Source: Bacteroidota bacterium
GTDB lineage: Bacteria > Bacteroidota > Bacteroidia > Bacteroidales > Dysgonomonadaceae
Assembly: GCA_023388315.1 (NCBI GenBank)
Contig: JAEWGM010000035.1
Location: 1 to 59,467, forward strand
Length of the DNA stretch: 59,467 bases
Direction: 5' to 3'
Both the position numbers and the translations under genes were made by a program. Shown here in pieces: positions 49,303 through 57,560 of the stretch. The notes below the pieces were generated by a model that worked only from the letters and a program-made list of their open reading frames with translations, did no database searches and was not told the origin of the DNA. The stretch's first letter is position 1, and every line of letters begins with the position of its first letter.

Positions 49303-49911
49303 TTATTTAAACACCAATACTCTTTTTTCCAATGGGTCGTGTGTCTTTTCACCCGGTTCTGCCAGCGGAACGCCAAAAGGCATTTGCGCGATGAGCGTCC
49401 AGTCTTTACTAATGCCCCATTCTTTTTGTATAGCCTCGTCAATCAATGGGTTATAGTGTTGTAACGAAGCGCCAAAGCCTTCGTTCTCCAATGCCATCCA
49501 CGTGAGGATTTGCACAATGGCCGATGAGTGCTCTTTCCATTGCGTGAATTTTTCGCTGTAGGCGGGAAATTTTTCTTGCAATCCTCTCACCACGGTTTCA
49601 TCTTCGAAAAACAATACCGTGCCGTATCCGGCGAGGAATGAGCCGTTTACTTTTTCTTCGGTGCTTTTGAACGCCTCTTCCGATTTGCTTACTTTTTTTA
49701 ATTCCGCTTTAGTGAGTTCCCACAGTTTTTTGTGGTTTTCGCCAAGCAAAAGTACCATTCTGGCCGACTGCGAATTAAATGGCGACGGTGCCCAGTAGGC
49801 CACATATTCGATAATTTTTTGAATCTCTTCATCCGAAATAGGAGATTCGTTACTAATTTGATAGTACGTTCTTCTGTCCTTAATGGACGCTGCTAAATCT
49901 TTACTTTTCAT
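49303..49911 (-). CDS. Nitroreductase family protein
   Basis: FMN-dependent NAD(P)H oxidoreductase fold, 202 residues. It begins with the family motif SIKDRRTYYQISNESPISDEE (divided) and WAPSPFNSQSARMVLLLG (about 50-67), and has a C-terminal FGASLQHYNP. The arrangement fits the fatty-acid-repression HBN1-like/FRP-type subgroup. Substrate is not known. Stands alone. Confidence 0.9.
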   Translation of the reverse strand: MKSKDLAASIKDRRTYYQISNESPISDEEIQKIIEYVAYWAPSPFNSQSARMVLLLGENHKKLWELTKAELKKVSKSEEAFKSTEEKVNGSFLAGYGTVLFFEDETVVRGLQEKFPAYSEKFTQWKEHSSAIVQILTWMALENEGFGASLQHYNPLIDEAIQKEWGISKDWTLIAQMPFGVPLAEPGEKTHDPLEKRVLVFK

Positions 49912-50125
49912 TTTTACTTATTTAATTGTGTTTTATGGAATAACAAAATTGGTATGAAATTGTTTTCAAAATAGATTTTATCTATCAGCTAAAAGTGTTT
50001 TCATAAAGTTTTCAACAACTTTTTTTTACGTTGGTCATAACATAGCGCGCAAAAATTGGTAAGTGTCAATTATCGGAAGTACCTTTGAAACCTTTTTCGA
50101 CCCAATCATTATTTTTTATCATTCA

Positions 50126-51646
50126 ATGGAAAAACAAAAACGTAGAAACAGTGTAAAAGTAGTAGAAAAAACGGTGTTAGCGCCCGATATTGGCAAATTG
50201 CCGCCGCAAGCCAAAGAGTTGGAAGAAGCGGTTTTGGGAGCGCTTATGCTGGAAAAAGATGCCTATTCAGTTATTAGCGATATACTTAAACCGGAAAGTT
50301 TTTACGACCCGGTACATCAACTTATTTATGGCGCCATTCAAGGGCTGGCTGTGCAGCAAAAACCGGTGGACGTGCTCACGGTGGTGGAAGAATTAAAACG
50401 TCGTGGAGAGCTTGAGACGTCCGGCGGAGCCGTGTATGTGGCGGAGCTATCGGAAAAAGTGGCATCCGCTGCGCACATCGAATACCACGCTCGCATTATC
50501 GCGCAGAAATACATGGCGCGCGAACTCATCACGTTTTCTTCCGATGTAACCCAACAGGCATTCGATGAAACCGTGGATGTGGACGATTTGATGCAGGAAA
50601 CCGAAGGGCGCCTGTTTGAAATTTCGCAACGCAACGTAAAAAAAGATGTGATTCAAATTAATCCCGTCATCAAAGAAGCGATGGACAACATTCAGCTGGC
50701 AGCCAACCGGAAAGACGGAATGAGCGGTTCGGCTACGGGGTTTAAAGAACTGGACAAACTTACATCGGGTTGGCAAAATTCCGATTTGGTGATCATCGCC
50801 GCCCGTCCCGCGATGGGAAAAACCGCCTTCGTGCTATCCATGGCCAAAAATATGGCATTGGATTATGAAACACCCGTGGGCATTTTCTCGCTGGAGATGT
50901 CAAACGTGCAGTTGGTAAACAGGCTCATTGTGAATGTGTGCCAAATTAAAGGTGAAAGCATTAAAAGCGGCCGTTTGTCGGAAGACGAGTGGGAGCGGCT
51001 CGATAAAAACCATAAGTTTTTGTACAACGCGCCCATTTATATTGATGACACGCCCAGCCTTTCGGTTTTTGAACTGCGTACCAAAGCGCGCCGGTTGGTT
51101 CGCGAACATGCGGTGAAAATTCTGATTATCGACTATTTGCAATTGATGAACGCCAGCGGAATGAGCTTTGGCAGCCGCGAGCAGGAGGTGAGTATGATTT
51201 CCCGGTCGCTGAAAGGATTGGCCAAGGAATTGAATATTCCCATCATTGCGCTCTCGCAATTGAACCGTGGGGTGGAGAACCGGCAAGGCGTTGAGGGCAA
51301 GCGTCCGCAATTAGCCGACTTGCGCGAATCGGGCGCCATTGAGCAAGATGCCGACATTGTGTGCTTCATTCACCGCCCTGAGTATTATCGAATTACCGAA
51401 GACGAACGAGGAAATTCGCTTATCGGTATCGCGGAGATTATTGTGGCAAAACATCGTAACGGGCCCACCGGTATTGCCAGCATGCGTTTTGATAATGAAT
51501 ATGCGCGCTTCCAGAATTTAGACGATTATACTGTGGGCAAAAAATACGTGGAAATGCCTTCCAGAATGAATCAGAACGCGAACCGAGCGCCCATAGATGA
51601 CGCGCCCGATTTTCAAATTCAAAACAAAGAGCCACTGCCGTTTTAA
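50126..51646 (+). CDS. dnaB: Replicative DNA helicase DnaB
   Basis: Hexameric 5'-3' helicase of the replication fork. The N-terminal primase-interacting domain (about 25-130: LPPQAKELEEAVLGALM) is followed by the RecA-like domain with Walker A ARPAMGKTAFVLS (about 228-240), IFSLEMS, IIDYLQLM (Walker B) and the C-terminal HRNGPTGIASMRF arginine-finger region. The ATG at 50126 (MEKQKRRNSV) gives 506 residues; the frame is open 21 codons earlier. No intein is present. A small lipoprotein gene follows 18 bp downstream. Confidence 0.97.
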   Translation: MEKQKRRNSVKVVEKTVLAPDIGKLPPQAKELEEAVLGALMLEKDAYSVISDILKPESFYDPVHQLIYGAIQGLAVQQKPVDVLTVVEELKRRGELETSGGAVYVAELSEKVASAAHIEYHARIIAQKYMARELITFSSDVTQQAFDETVDVDDLMQETEGRLFEISQRNVKKDVIQINPVIKEAMDNIQLAANRKDGMSGSATGFKELDKLTSGWQNSDLVIIAARPAMGKTAFVLSMAKNMALDYETPVGIFSLEMSNVQLVNRLIVNVCQIKGESIKSGRLSEDEWERLDKNHKFLYNAPIYIDDTPSLSVFELRTKARRLVREHAVKILIIDYLQLMNASGMSFGSREQEVSMISRSLKGLAKELNIPIIALSQLNRGVENRQGVEGKRPQLADLRESGAIEQDADIVCFIHRPEYYRITEDERGNSLIGIAEIIVAKHRNGPTGIASMRFDNEYARFQNLDDYTVGKKYVEMPSRMNQNANRAPIDDAPDFQIQNKEPLPF

Positions 51647-51664
51647 TCATTAATAATCAGAATT

Positions 51665-51946
51665 ATGAGTTGTAAAAAGCCGTTTGAATATGCGTTAATA
51701 GTGTGTTTGTTTCTCGCTTTTATATCGTGCAACAAAACCGAAGCCGATGCCAAAAAAACCGCGGCGTTAACCAATAAATCCATTTCACTTACCACAGAAA
51801 TGGAATTGGAAAAAGCCGAAAAAGCCTACAAAGAATCGCAAGAAATAATTTCAAAATACAAGGAACATAAACACGAAGAAAAATTCTTGGAACACTATCG
51901 CCGATATCGCGACCAAGGAAAAGTACGCCCCGTGGAAGAACTATAA
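51665..51946 (+). CDS. Small helical lipoprotein
   Basis: A 93-residue protein with a signal peptide and lipobox FISC (Cys near 21). The mature part is highly charged and helical, with an EKAEKAYKESQEIISKY coiled-coil-like stretch. No known family. It sits 18 bp after dnaB and may be co-transcribed, although no functional link is evident. Confidence 0.7.
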   Translation: MSCKKPFEYALIVCLFLAFISCNKTEADAKKTAALTNKSISLTTEMELEKAEKAYKESQEIISKYKEHKHEEKFLEHYRRYRDQGKVRPVEEL

Positions 51947-52080
51947 TTACCTAATAATTGTTTAAAAATTTAAGAATACGAGTTCACAAACGATTAATGA
52001 GAAGGTTTAAAAACAGTTTCTCAATGATTATTTGTATTTTTGTGCATCAAAAAGTCATATAAGCAATAATAAACACTGGT

Positions 52081-54078
52081 ATGCGTAACACATATTTTAT
52101 GGGCAAATTACATGCAATTATTCTATTTTTCGCGATAAGCGCATTTTCACTATCGGCGCAAAGCTTACCGTATGAAACCGTTACCTTAGACGGTCAAACA
52201 TTTTATAAGTACAGCGTGAAATCGGGCGAGGGGCTTTACGCCATTTCCCGTACATTTTCCGTTTCGGTAGCCGATATTTTGCGTCACAATCCCGGTGCCA
52301 ATACCGGCTTGCAAAACGGACAGCAACTGCTCATTCCTGTAAAAGAGGGCAATGCGCCGGCACCTTCGGCTTCTGCCGGAACCCAACAAACCGTTACGCC
52401 ACCCGTAGATCAAAACAGAGCGTTTCAGCACAAAGTGTCTGTAGGAGAAACATTGTATGCCATCGCGCAGATGTACAATACTTCTGTAGATGAAATAAAG
52501 CGTTTTAATTCCGGATTAACGGATGCTCTACAGGTAGGCCAGGTTCTGACCATTCCGCAAAGACGAACCATCAGTCAGGTGAAAGAAGAAAATTATCGTT
52601 ACCACACCATTTTGCCCAAAGAGACGCTTTACTCCGTGTCAAGAACCTATTCCCTGAGGCCCGAAGATGTAATAACCGCCAATCCGGGACTGTCTGTGGA
52701 AACATTTCAAATTGGAAGAACCATTCGCATTCCGTTTTTTGAGTCCAACGAGGTCTTCACGCCATTCCACAATCAAACCGTGAATGTGCAACACACGGTA
52801 AAACGGGGCGAAACGCTTTACAGCATTGCTAAACAATACGATGTGAGTGTAGAAGATATTCAAAACACGAACCCCATTTTGTCGGCCGGGTTAAAAACCA
52901 ATATGGAATTGTTTATCCCCGTGCGAAGAAGTTCGCTTGAGGGCGATACCCGCGCTGCGGAGCGTGAAGCCAACCGTTTGCTTTCGCAAACCATACAGTC
53001 GCCCAACGTGGATGTAATGAAGGTGGGGCTGTTGCTGCCTTTCTTGGATGAAGCCGGAAGAGGCCACTTGCGCTTGCAAGAATACTACGAAGGCTTTGCT
53101 TTGGCAGTGGAGAAAATGAAAAACGAAGGCGCCAATATTGAGTTATATGTGTTTGAAATTGGCAAAGGCAACGACACCAAAAAGCTGGAAAGTTTATTGG
53201 GAACCTTAGAAATGCAATCGTTAAACCTGCTTGTTGGCGGGGTGAATGACGCCCAAATAAAAGTGATGTCGGACTTTTCAAAAGCCTACAATGTGAAATA
53301 CGTGGTGCCTTTCTCGTTGAGCAATTCCGAAGTGTTGAACAACGGCAATATTTTCCAAGTGAACCCACCCAACTCTTCTACTTTCTTAAAAGCCTCGCAA
53401 GCTTTTATTCAAACCTTCAGAAACGCCAACGTGGTGTTTGTAAGCGGTGGCAGAAACGATAAAACAGAGTTTGTTTCAAAACTGCAAAGCGAATTAAGAG
53501 CAAGCAACATTTCGTATGAGACCATCAGTCTCACCAGCACGCTCAACACCGCCATTCTTTCTTTGTTAAGCACAACAAAAGAAAATGTAATTGTACCCAC
53601 AACCGGTGATTCAAACACGTTGAAAGAGGTAATAGAGCATCTTAAGAAAGTAAAAGAAACCAATTCGGCATACGTTACCCGCTTGTTCGGTTATCCCGAG
53701 TGGCAAACATATAGTGCTTTAGAGAAGGAATACCACAACTTTGGAACGTATATTTACACTCCGTTCTTTTCCGACAATAAAGAGTTGGAATTGAGGATGT
53801 TTCATGAGAATTTCCGAAAATGGTACGGCCGAAACCTTATGGAAACCACACCCAGCTATGGATTGTGGGGATACGAAACCGGGGTGTATTTTATGAATGC
53901 TTTAAGACGGTTTGGAGCTAATTTTCAGCAAAATATCAACCAAGTGCGGGTGCAACCTGTGCAATTCGCTTTCAATTTTGAAAGGGTAAACAATTGGGGC
54001 GGATTCATCAACACCGGCCTCTATTTGGTGCATTACGATACCAACGGGTTGATCATCAGACAGGATAAAAGCCGATGA
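52081..54078 (+). CDS. LysM-repeat / periplasmic-binding-like protein
   Basis: A 665-residue exported protein. The signal peptide (cleaved near SLSAQ) is followed by four LysM modules (about 38-82, 115-160, 173-220, 237-283), each with a YxV..GE.LY.I core, which bind peptidoglycan. The C-terminal ~350 residues resemble a type 1 periplasmic binding fold (VDVMKVGLLLPFLDEAG, LLVGGVNDAQIKVMSDFSKAYNVKYVVPFSLSN, divided). This hybrid is typical of Bacteroidetes. The ATG at 52099 is an alternative start. The PorT-like barrel gene overlaps its stop by 4 bp, suggesting a cell-wall to outer-membrane unit. Confidence 0.88.
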   Translation: MRNTYFMGKLHAIILFFAISAFSLSAQSLPYETVTLDGQTFYKYSVKSGEGLYAISRTFSVSVADILRHNPGANTGLQNGQQLLIPVKEGNAPAPSASAGTQQTVTPPVDQNRAFQHKVSVGETLYAIAQMYNTSVDEIKRFNSGLTDALQVGQVLTIPQRRTISQVKEENYRYHTILPKETLYSVSRTYSLRPEDVITANPGLSVETFQIGRTIRIPFFESNEVFTPFHNQTVNVQHTVKRGETLYSIAKQYDVSVEDIQNTNPILSAGLKTNMELFIPVRRSSLEGDTRAAEREANRLLSQTIQSPNVDVMKVGLLLPFLDEAGRGHLRLQEYYEGFALAVEKMKNEGANIELYVFEIGKGNDTKKLESLLGTLEMQSLNLLVGGVNDAQIKVMSDFSKAYNVKYVVPFSLSNSEVLNNGNIFQVNPPNSSTFLKASQAFIQTFRNANVVFVSGGRNDKTEFVSKLQSELRASNISYETISLTSTLNTAILSLLSTTKENVIVPTTGDSNTLKEVIEHLKKVKETNSAYVTRLFGYPEWQTYSALEKEYHNFGTYIYTPFFSDNKELELRMFHENFRKWYGRNLMETTPSYGLWGYETGVYFMNALRRFGANFQQNINQVRVQPVQFAFNFERVNNWGGFINTGLYLVHYDTNGLIIRQDKSR

Positions 54079-54764
54079 AAAATTTCTCTCTTTTCATTCT
54101 TGCATTTTTTCTTTGCTCACTTGCTTTTTCGCAACAAGATTTTAAAGGCGAACTATATTTCGGAGCGGGTGGGGGAGCGATGGTATCGAATGTCGATTTT
54201 TCGCCAACCATTCCGCAAACGTTCAAGGTGGGCATGTTGGGTGGCGTTTCCGCTAAATATATCTCGCAAAAACACTTGGGTTTGCTTGCCGAGGTAAATT
54301 TTGCCCAACGCGGATGGAAAGAAGATTACGACACCTCCACCGGATTCGCGTATAGCCGCACATTAAATTACCTTGAAATCCCTTTAATGACTCATGTTTA
54401 TTTCGGCAACCGCACCCGGTTTATTTTTAATATTGGCCCGCAAGTGAGCTTTTTACTCGGCGGAAAAGACACCATGAGCCCGGAACTGGCCGATGATTTG
54501 GCCGCGAGGCGCCAAGAAAATCCCGAAGCCCGAATCGGGGAGCAATACGCTGCGCTGGATTCGTTAAACAAAGTAGATTACGGCCTTGTGGGTGGAATTG
54601 GCATGGAGTTGAAAACCGGCATTGGCGTGTTCGATCTTGAAGGACGATATTATTTCGGGCTAGGCGACATTTTCAACAGCCGACGCACAAAGCAGGCTTA
54701 CTTTTCGCGCTCCGCGGCACGCGTCATTGAGGCCAAGCTAACCTATTACATCCGAATTAAGTAA
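54075..54764 (+). CDS. Outer-membrane beta-barrel protein (PorT-like family)
   Basis: A 229-residue protein with a signal peptide (to about residue 20, FSQQ), followed by alternating amphipathic strands typical of an eight-stranded barrel (GELYFGAGGGAMVSN, LGLLAEVNFAQRGW, TLNYLEIPLMTHVYFG, RFIFNIGPQVSFLLGG) and ending YYIRIK. It belongs to the OMP_b-brl_2/PorT-like group. PorT itself acts in type IX secretion, but this group is broad. It overlaps the LysM gene by 4 bp. Confidence 0.85.
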   Translation: MKNFSLFILAFFLCSLAFSQQDFKGELYFGAGGGAMVSNVDFSPTIPQTFKVGMLGGVSAKYISQKHLGLLAEVNFAQRGWKEDYDTSTGFAYSRTLNYLEIPLMTHVYFGNRTRFIFNIGPQVSFLLGGKDTMSPELADDLAARRQENPEARIGEQYAALDSLNKVDYGLVGGIGMELKTGIGVFDLEGRYYFGLGDIFNSRRTKQAYFSRSAARVIEAKLTYYIRIK

Positions 54765-54804
54765 TATTTATGCATCATCATCAATATCAATTGAACAAAA
54801 ACAT

Positions 54805-54820
54805 ATGAATATATGTTCAT
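54805..54820. promoter_or_regulatory. Candidate ArsR-family operator
   Basis: ATGAA-TATATG-TTCAT, a 16-bp inverted repeat of the size bound by ArsR-family dimers, 27 bp before the preferred arsR start. Its first ATG is an in-frame but unlikely start codon. Confidence 0.5.
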
Positions 54821-54846
54821 ATATTGATTTATTGAAAAAGTATAAA

Positions 54847-55167
54847 ATGGAAAGAATGATTGCAACTGAAAAAAAAATAGATAAATCCCTGTTTCAGGAA
54901 GCAGCTTATACTCTTAGAGCGCTGTCAAATGAGATACGTTTATGTGTTATACTGCAACTTTCTGAAGGAAACGAAAAATCAGTTTCAGAACTCTTAGACG
55001 AAGTCAGGTGTGAGCAATCGTTGTTATCGTATCACTTAACCGATATGCGCGCCAAGGGCATTTTAAATTGCCGAAGAAGCGGAAAAAACTGCTTTTATTC
55101 GCTCAAGGACAAGCGTATAGAGAAAATGCTGCAATGCATTATGAGTCAAAACGAAACTTTGTCATAA
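54847..55167 (+). CDS. ArsR-family transcriptional regulator
   Basis: A 106-residue winged-helix repressor (LRALSNEIRLCVILQLSEG, VSELLDEVRCEQSLLSYHL, FYSLKDKR). The SmtB-type metal motif ELCVCDL is absent. Cysteines occur at 33, 55, 75, 82 and 97. Cys33 in helix 2 and Cys97 in the last helix have about the spacing of the redox pair in persulfide sensors BigR/SqrR, so thiol or persulfide sensing is possible. The start at 54847 is chosen because the open frame from 54805 runs through the operator-like palindrome. It is the first of four genes: DUF6132, thioredoxin, DUF302. Confidence 0.88.
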   Translation: MERMIATEKKIDKSLFQEAAYTLRALSNEIRLCVILQLSEGNEKSVSELLDEVRCEQSLLSYHLTDMRAKGILNCRRSGKNCFYSLKDKRIEKMLQCIMSQNETLS

Positions 55168-55189
55168 AACAATAACAAAAAGTAAATAA

Positions 55190-55438
55190 ATGAAAAATTT
55201 TCTCACAAAACATTGGTTGAAAATCGTCGGAATAATTGTAGGTGCCATAGGTGGTTATGCCTATTATCATTTTGTTGGATGCGTAACGGGCACGTGCCCC
55301 ATCACATCCAATCCGTATAGAATGATGATATACGGCGCCATTATCGGGTACTTGCTTTTCGATATTTTTAAACCGCACACAGCAACAAAACCCGTACATA
55401 ACACGTTAAACAATAAAGATTCAAAAAAACAACAATGA
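55190..55438 (+). CDS. DUF6132-type small membrane protein
   Basis: An 82-residue inner-membrane protein with two helices (about 8-27 and 43-60) joined by the conserved loop GCVTGTCPITSNPYR, which carries two cysteines four residues apart. The loop and layout match a family (DUF6132) often found beside rhodaneses, thioredoxins and ArsR regulators. A role in sulfur or thiol handling at the membrane is inferred. It overlaps the thioredoxin gene by 4 bp. Confidence 0.82.
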   Translation: MKNFLTKHWLKIVGIIVGAIGGYAYYHFVGCVTGTCPITSNPYRMMIYGAIIGYLLFDIFKPHTATKPVHNTLNNKDSKKQQ

Positions 55439-55932
55439 AAAAAATTCTATTCATAGCTGCCTCGGTGTTTCTATTATTTGCAGCTTGCAATAACACAGCC
55501 AAAAATAACGCAGCGGACAATTCGCAAACGACTGGAGATAACACATCAAAAACTGAAAATAAAATGTCAAAAACAATTCATTTAACCCGAGCCGACTTCT
55601 TAAGCAAAGTGGCTAATTATGAGAAAAATCCCGATGAATGGGTATATCTGGGAGACAAACCCTGTATTATTGATTTTTATGCCGATTGGTGCGGCCCTTG
55701 TAAAATGGTAGCTCCCATTTTGGATGAACTGGCCGAAGAATACGATGGCGAAATTTATATTTACAAGGTAGATACCGAAGCCGAGCAGCAATTGTCGGCC
55801 GATTTTGGTATCCGCAGCATTCCCACCATTTTGTTCTGCCCCATGGACGAAGCCCCGCAAATGGCACAAGGCGCGTTGCCTAAAGATGCTTTCAAACAAG
55901 CCATTGACGAAGTATTGTTGAAAAAATCATAA
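55435..55932 (+). CDS. Thioredoxin-domain lipoprotein
   Basis: A 165-residue protein: signal peptide and lipobox FAAC (Cys18), an Asn/Thr/Ser-rich linker (about 19-45), then a thioredoxin domain with the active site DWCGPCK (about 83-89) and cis-proline SIPTILF. It is a periplasm-facing, membrane-anchored thiol reductase. It overlaps the DUF6132 gene and ends 5 bp before the DUF302 gene, so it belongs to the ArsR-controlled operon. DsbD (46503-48524) is a plausible electron donor. Confidence 0.93.
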   Translation: MKKILFIAASVFLLFAACNNTAKNNAADNSQTTGDNTSKTENKMSKTIHLTRADFLSKVANYEKNPDEWVYLGDKPCIIDFYADWCGPCKMVAPILDELAEEYDGEIYIYKVDTEAEQQLSADFGIRSIPTILFCPMDEAPQMAQGALPKDAFKQAIDEVLLKKS

Positions 55933-55937
55933 CGCAT

Positions 55938-56333
55938 ATGGAAAAAATGTTTTATGAAAGCAAAAGCGCTTTCGGTTTCGATGAAACCATAGAGAAGCTT
56001 TCCGAAATAATCGTCAGCGCAGGGTGGAAAGTAACGCACACGCACGATTTGCAGGAAACGATGAAGAAGAATGGCAAAGACGTTCTTCCCGTAAAAGTAA
56101 TTGAGTTGTGCAAACCCGATTACGCGTTTCGCATTCTCAAAGAAGACGATTTGCGCATCTATTCCAATATGATGCCTTGCCGCATGTCGGTGTACGAAAA
56201 AGCCGATGGGCACACGTACATTTCACGCATGAATTCTGAACTCATGGCTTCGCAAATTGGCGGTGTGGTGCAGGAAGTAATGTCCGGCGCGTTTCGCGAC
56301 GCGGAAAAATTTATTGAGAAATTGGCCGAATAG
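55938..56333 (+). CDS. DUF302 domain protein
   Basis: A 131-residue soluble protein of the DUF302 family (FDETIEKLSEIIVSAGWKV, VIELCKPDYAFRILKEDDL, PCRMSVYEKADGHTYIS). No signal peptide is seen. The fold is known from structures, but no accepted biochemical function exists. The conserved ELCKP cysteine and the PCR cysteine are present. It is the last gene of the ArsR operon, followed by a terminator. Confidence 0.9.
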   Translation: MEKMFYESKSAFGFDETIEKLSEIIVSAGWKVTHTHDLQETMKKNGKDVLPVKVIELCKPDYAFRILKEDDLRIYSNMMPCRMSVYEKADGHTYISRMNSELMASQIGGVVQEVMSGAFRDAEKFIEKLAE

Positions 56334-56354
56334 CCCTTATTTTTAAATTCTAGT

Positions 56355-56388
56355 AAACGGATGCATTGTTTTTATGATGCATCCGTTT
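56355..56388 (+). terminator. Terminator of the ArsR operon
   Basis: A 12-bp stem AAACGGATGCAT (56355-56366) / ATGCATCCGTTT (56377-56388) followed by TTGTTTG. Located 20 bp after the DUF302 stop. Confidence 0.8.
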
Positions 56389-56474
56389 TGTTTGTGCAGA
56401 TATTTGCTTCCATAATCCGTCTCGAAGCGTAAAATTTTCTTTATCTTTACCATCCGGAAAAAAATCGGGATTTT

Positions 56475-57542
56475 ATGCGATTAAAGACACCTTTTCTCTT
56501 ATTTTTTCTATGCTTGGCAGCATTTTCTCACGCACAGGAATATCGCTGGCAGTTGGGAATGGACTATTTTTTTGATAACACGGAGTACGAAAAATCATCT
56601 TTCATCCTGCCCCAAACGCAAAACGGTATTTGGCTGAACCCGCTGGGGGGAATTTCGTGGGATTCGCACCACACCATTTACGCGGGCGTGAACCTGTTGA
56701 AAATTCCAGGAATGAAAACCGCCATAGATAAAGTGGATGTTACCGTTTATTATCAATACCAAACGCCCAAAGTGCTTTTTCGCGCCGGCGCCTTCCCCCG
56801 CACGGAAGTGCTGTCCAACTATTCCGATTTCTTTTTCAAAGACTCCGTTAACCATTTTATGCCCATTATGCAAGGCGTTTTTTGGCAAATGGGCAACCAT
56901 CGCAACTTTTTCAACGCGTGGATGGATTGGACGGGATACGCCACGCCCGATTCTCGCGAAAGTTTTTACGTTGGCCTTTCGGGAAAAGTTTCGCGAAACG
57001 TGCTTTTTGCCGATTTTCAATCTTATCTTTTCCATTTTGCCGGAACACATCCCGGAAATCCCATTTACGGAGTGAGCGAGCAGTTGCAAGCAATGGCATC
57101 GGTGGGTGTGGAATATGAAAATGCGAATACGCTCAAATTAATGGCATCGGCGGGAATATTGGCAGGGTTTGAGCGCGACCGTAAAGCCGAAACGGAACAT
57201 AAACCGATGGGTTTTGTGGCGCGTGCCAACGCCGAATATTGGGGGATTGGCACCCAAAATACGTTGTATGTGGGCGATCCGCGAATGCGTTTCTTTTCCA
57301 CCCACGGTGGCGATTTATATTGGGGAACGCAATTCCTGCGAGGCAGTTCTTATCTGCAAAGCAGATGGTATGTGCGTTTGTTGGAATCGGGCCGCGCGTC
57401 GGCGCAATTCAATTGTAACCTGCACTTTTCCGAAGGCGAAATAATGTTTCAACAAACGCTCAGCGTATCGGCCAATATCAATAATTTTTCCACATCGGAT
57501 AAAAAGAAAATAACCTATCCGTGGATGAAGCTGTTTCAATAA
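56475..57542 (+). CDS. Predicted outer-membrane beta-barrel protein
   Basis: A 355-residue protein with a signal peptide (to about residue 20, SHAQ) and a mature part dominated by alternating aromatic/polar strands with frequent GV, NA and Y/W-rich turns, ending near a C-terminal aromatic (MKLFQ). This composition indicates a large barrel, but I recognise no family. It lies 18 bp before ligA and has no visible terminator, so it may share transcripts with ligA. Confidence 0.7.
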   Translation: MRLKTPFLLFFLCLAAFSHAQEYRWQLGMDYFFDNTEYEKSSFILPQTQNGIWLNPLGGISWDSHHTIYAGVNLLKIPGMKTAIDKVDVTVYYQYQTPKVLFRAGAFPRTEVLSNYSDFFFKDSVNHFMPIMQGVFWQMGNHRNFFNAWMDWTGYATPDSRESFYVGLSGKVSRNVLFADFQSYLFHFAGTHPGNPIYGVSEQLQAMASVGVEYENANTLKLMASAGILAGFERDRKAETEHKPMGFVARANAEYWGIGTQNTLYVGDPRMRFFSTHGGDLYWGTQFLRGSSYLQSRWYVRLLESGRASAQFNCNLHFSEGEIMFQQTLSVSANINNFSTSDKKKITYPWMKLFQ

Positions 57543-57560
57543 ACTCGCAATTTTACAACA

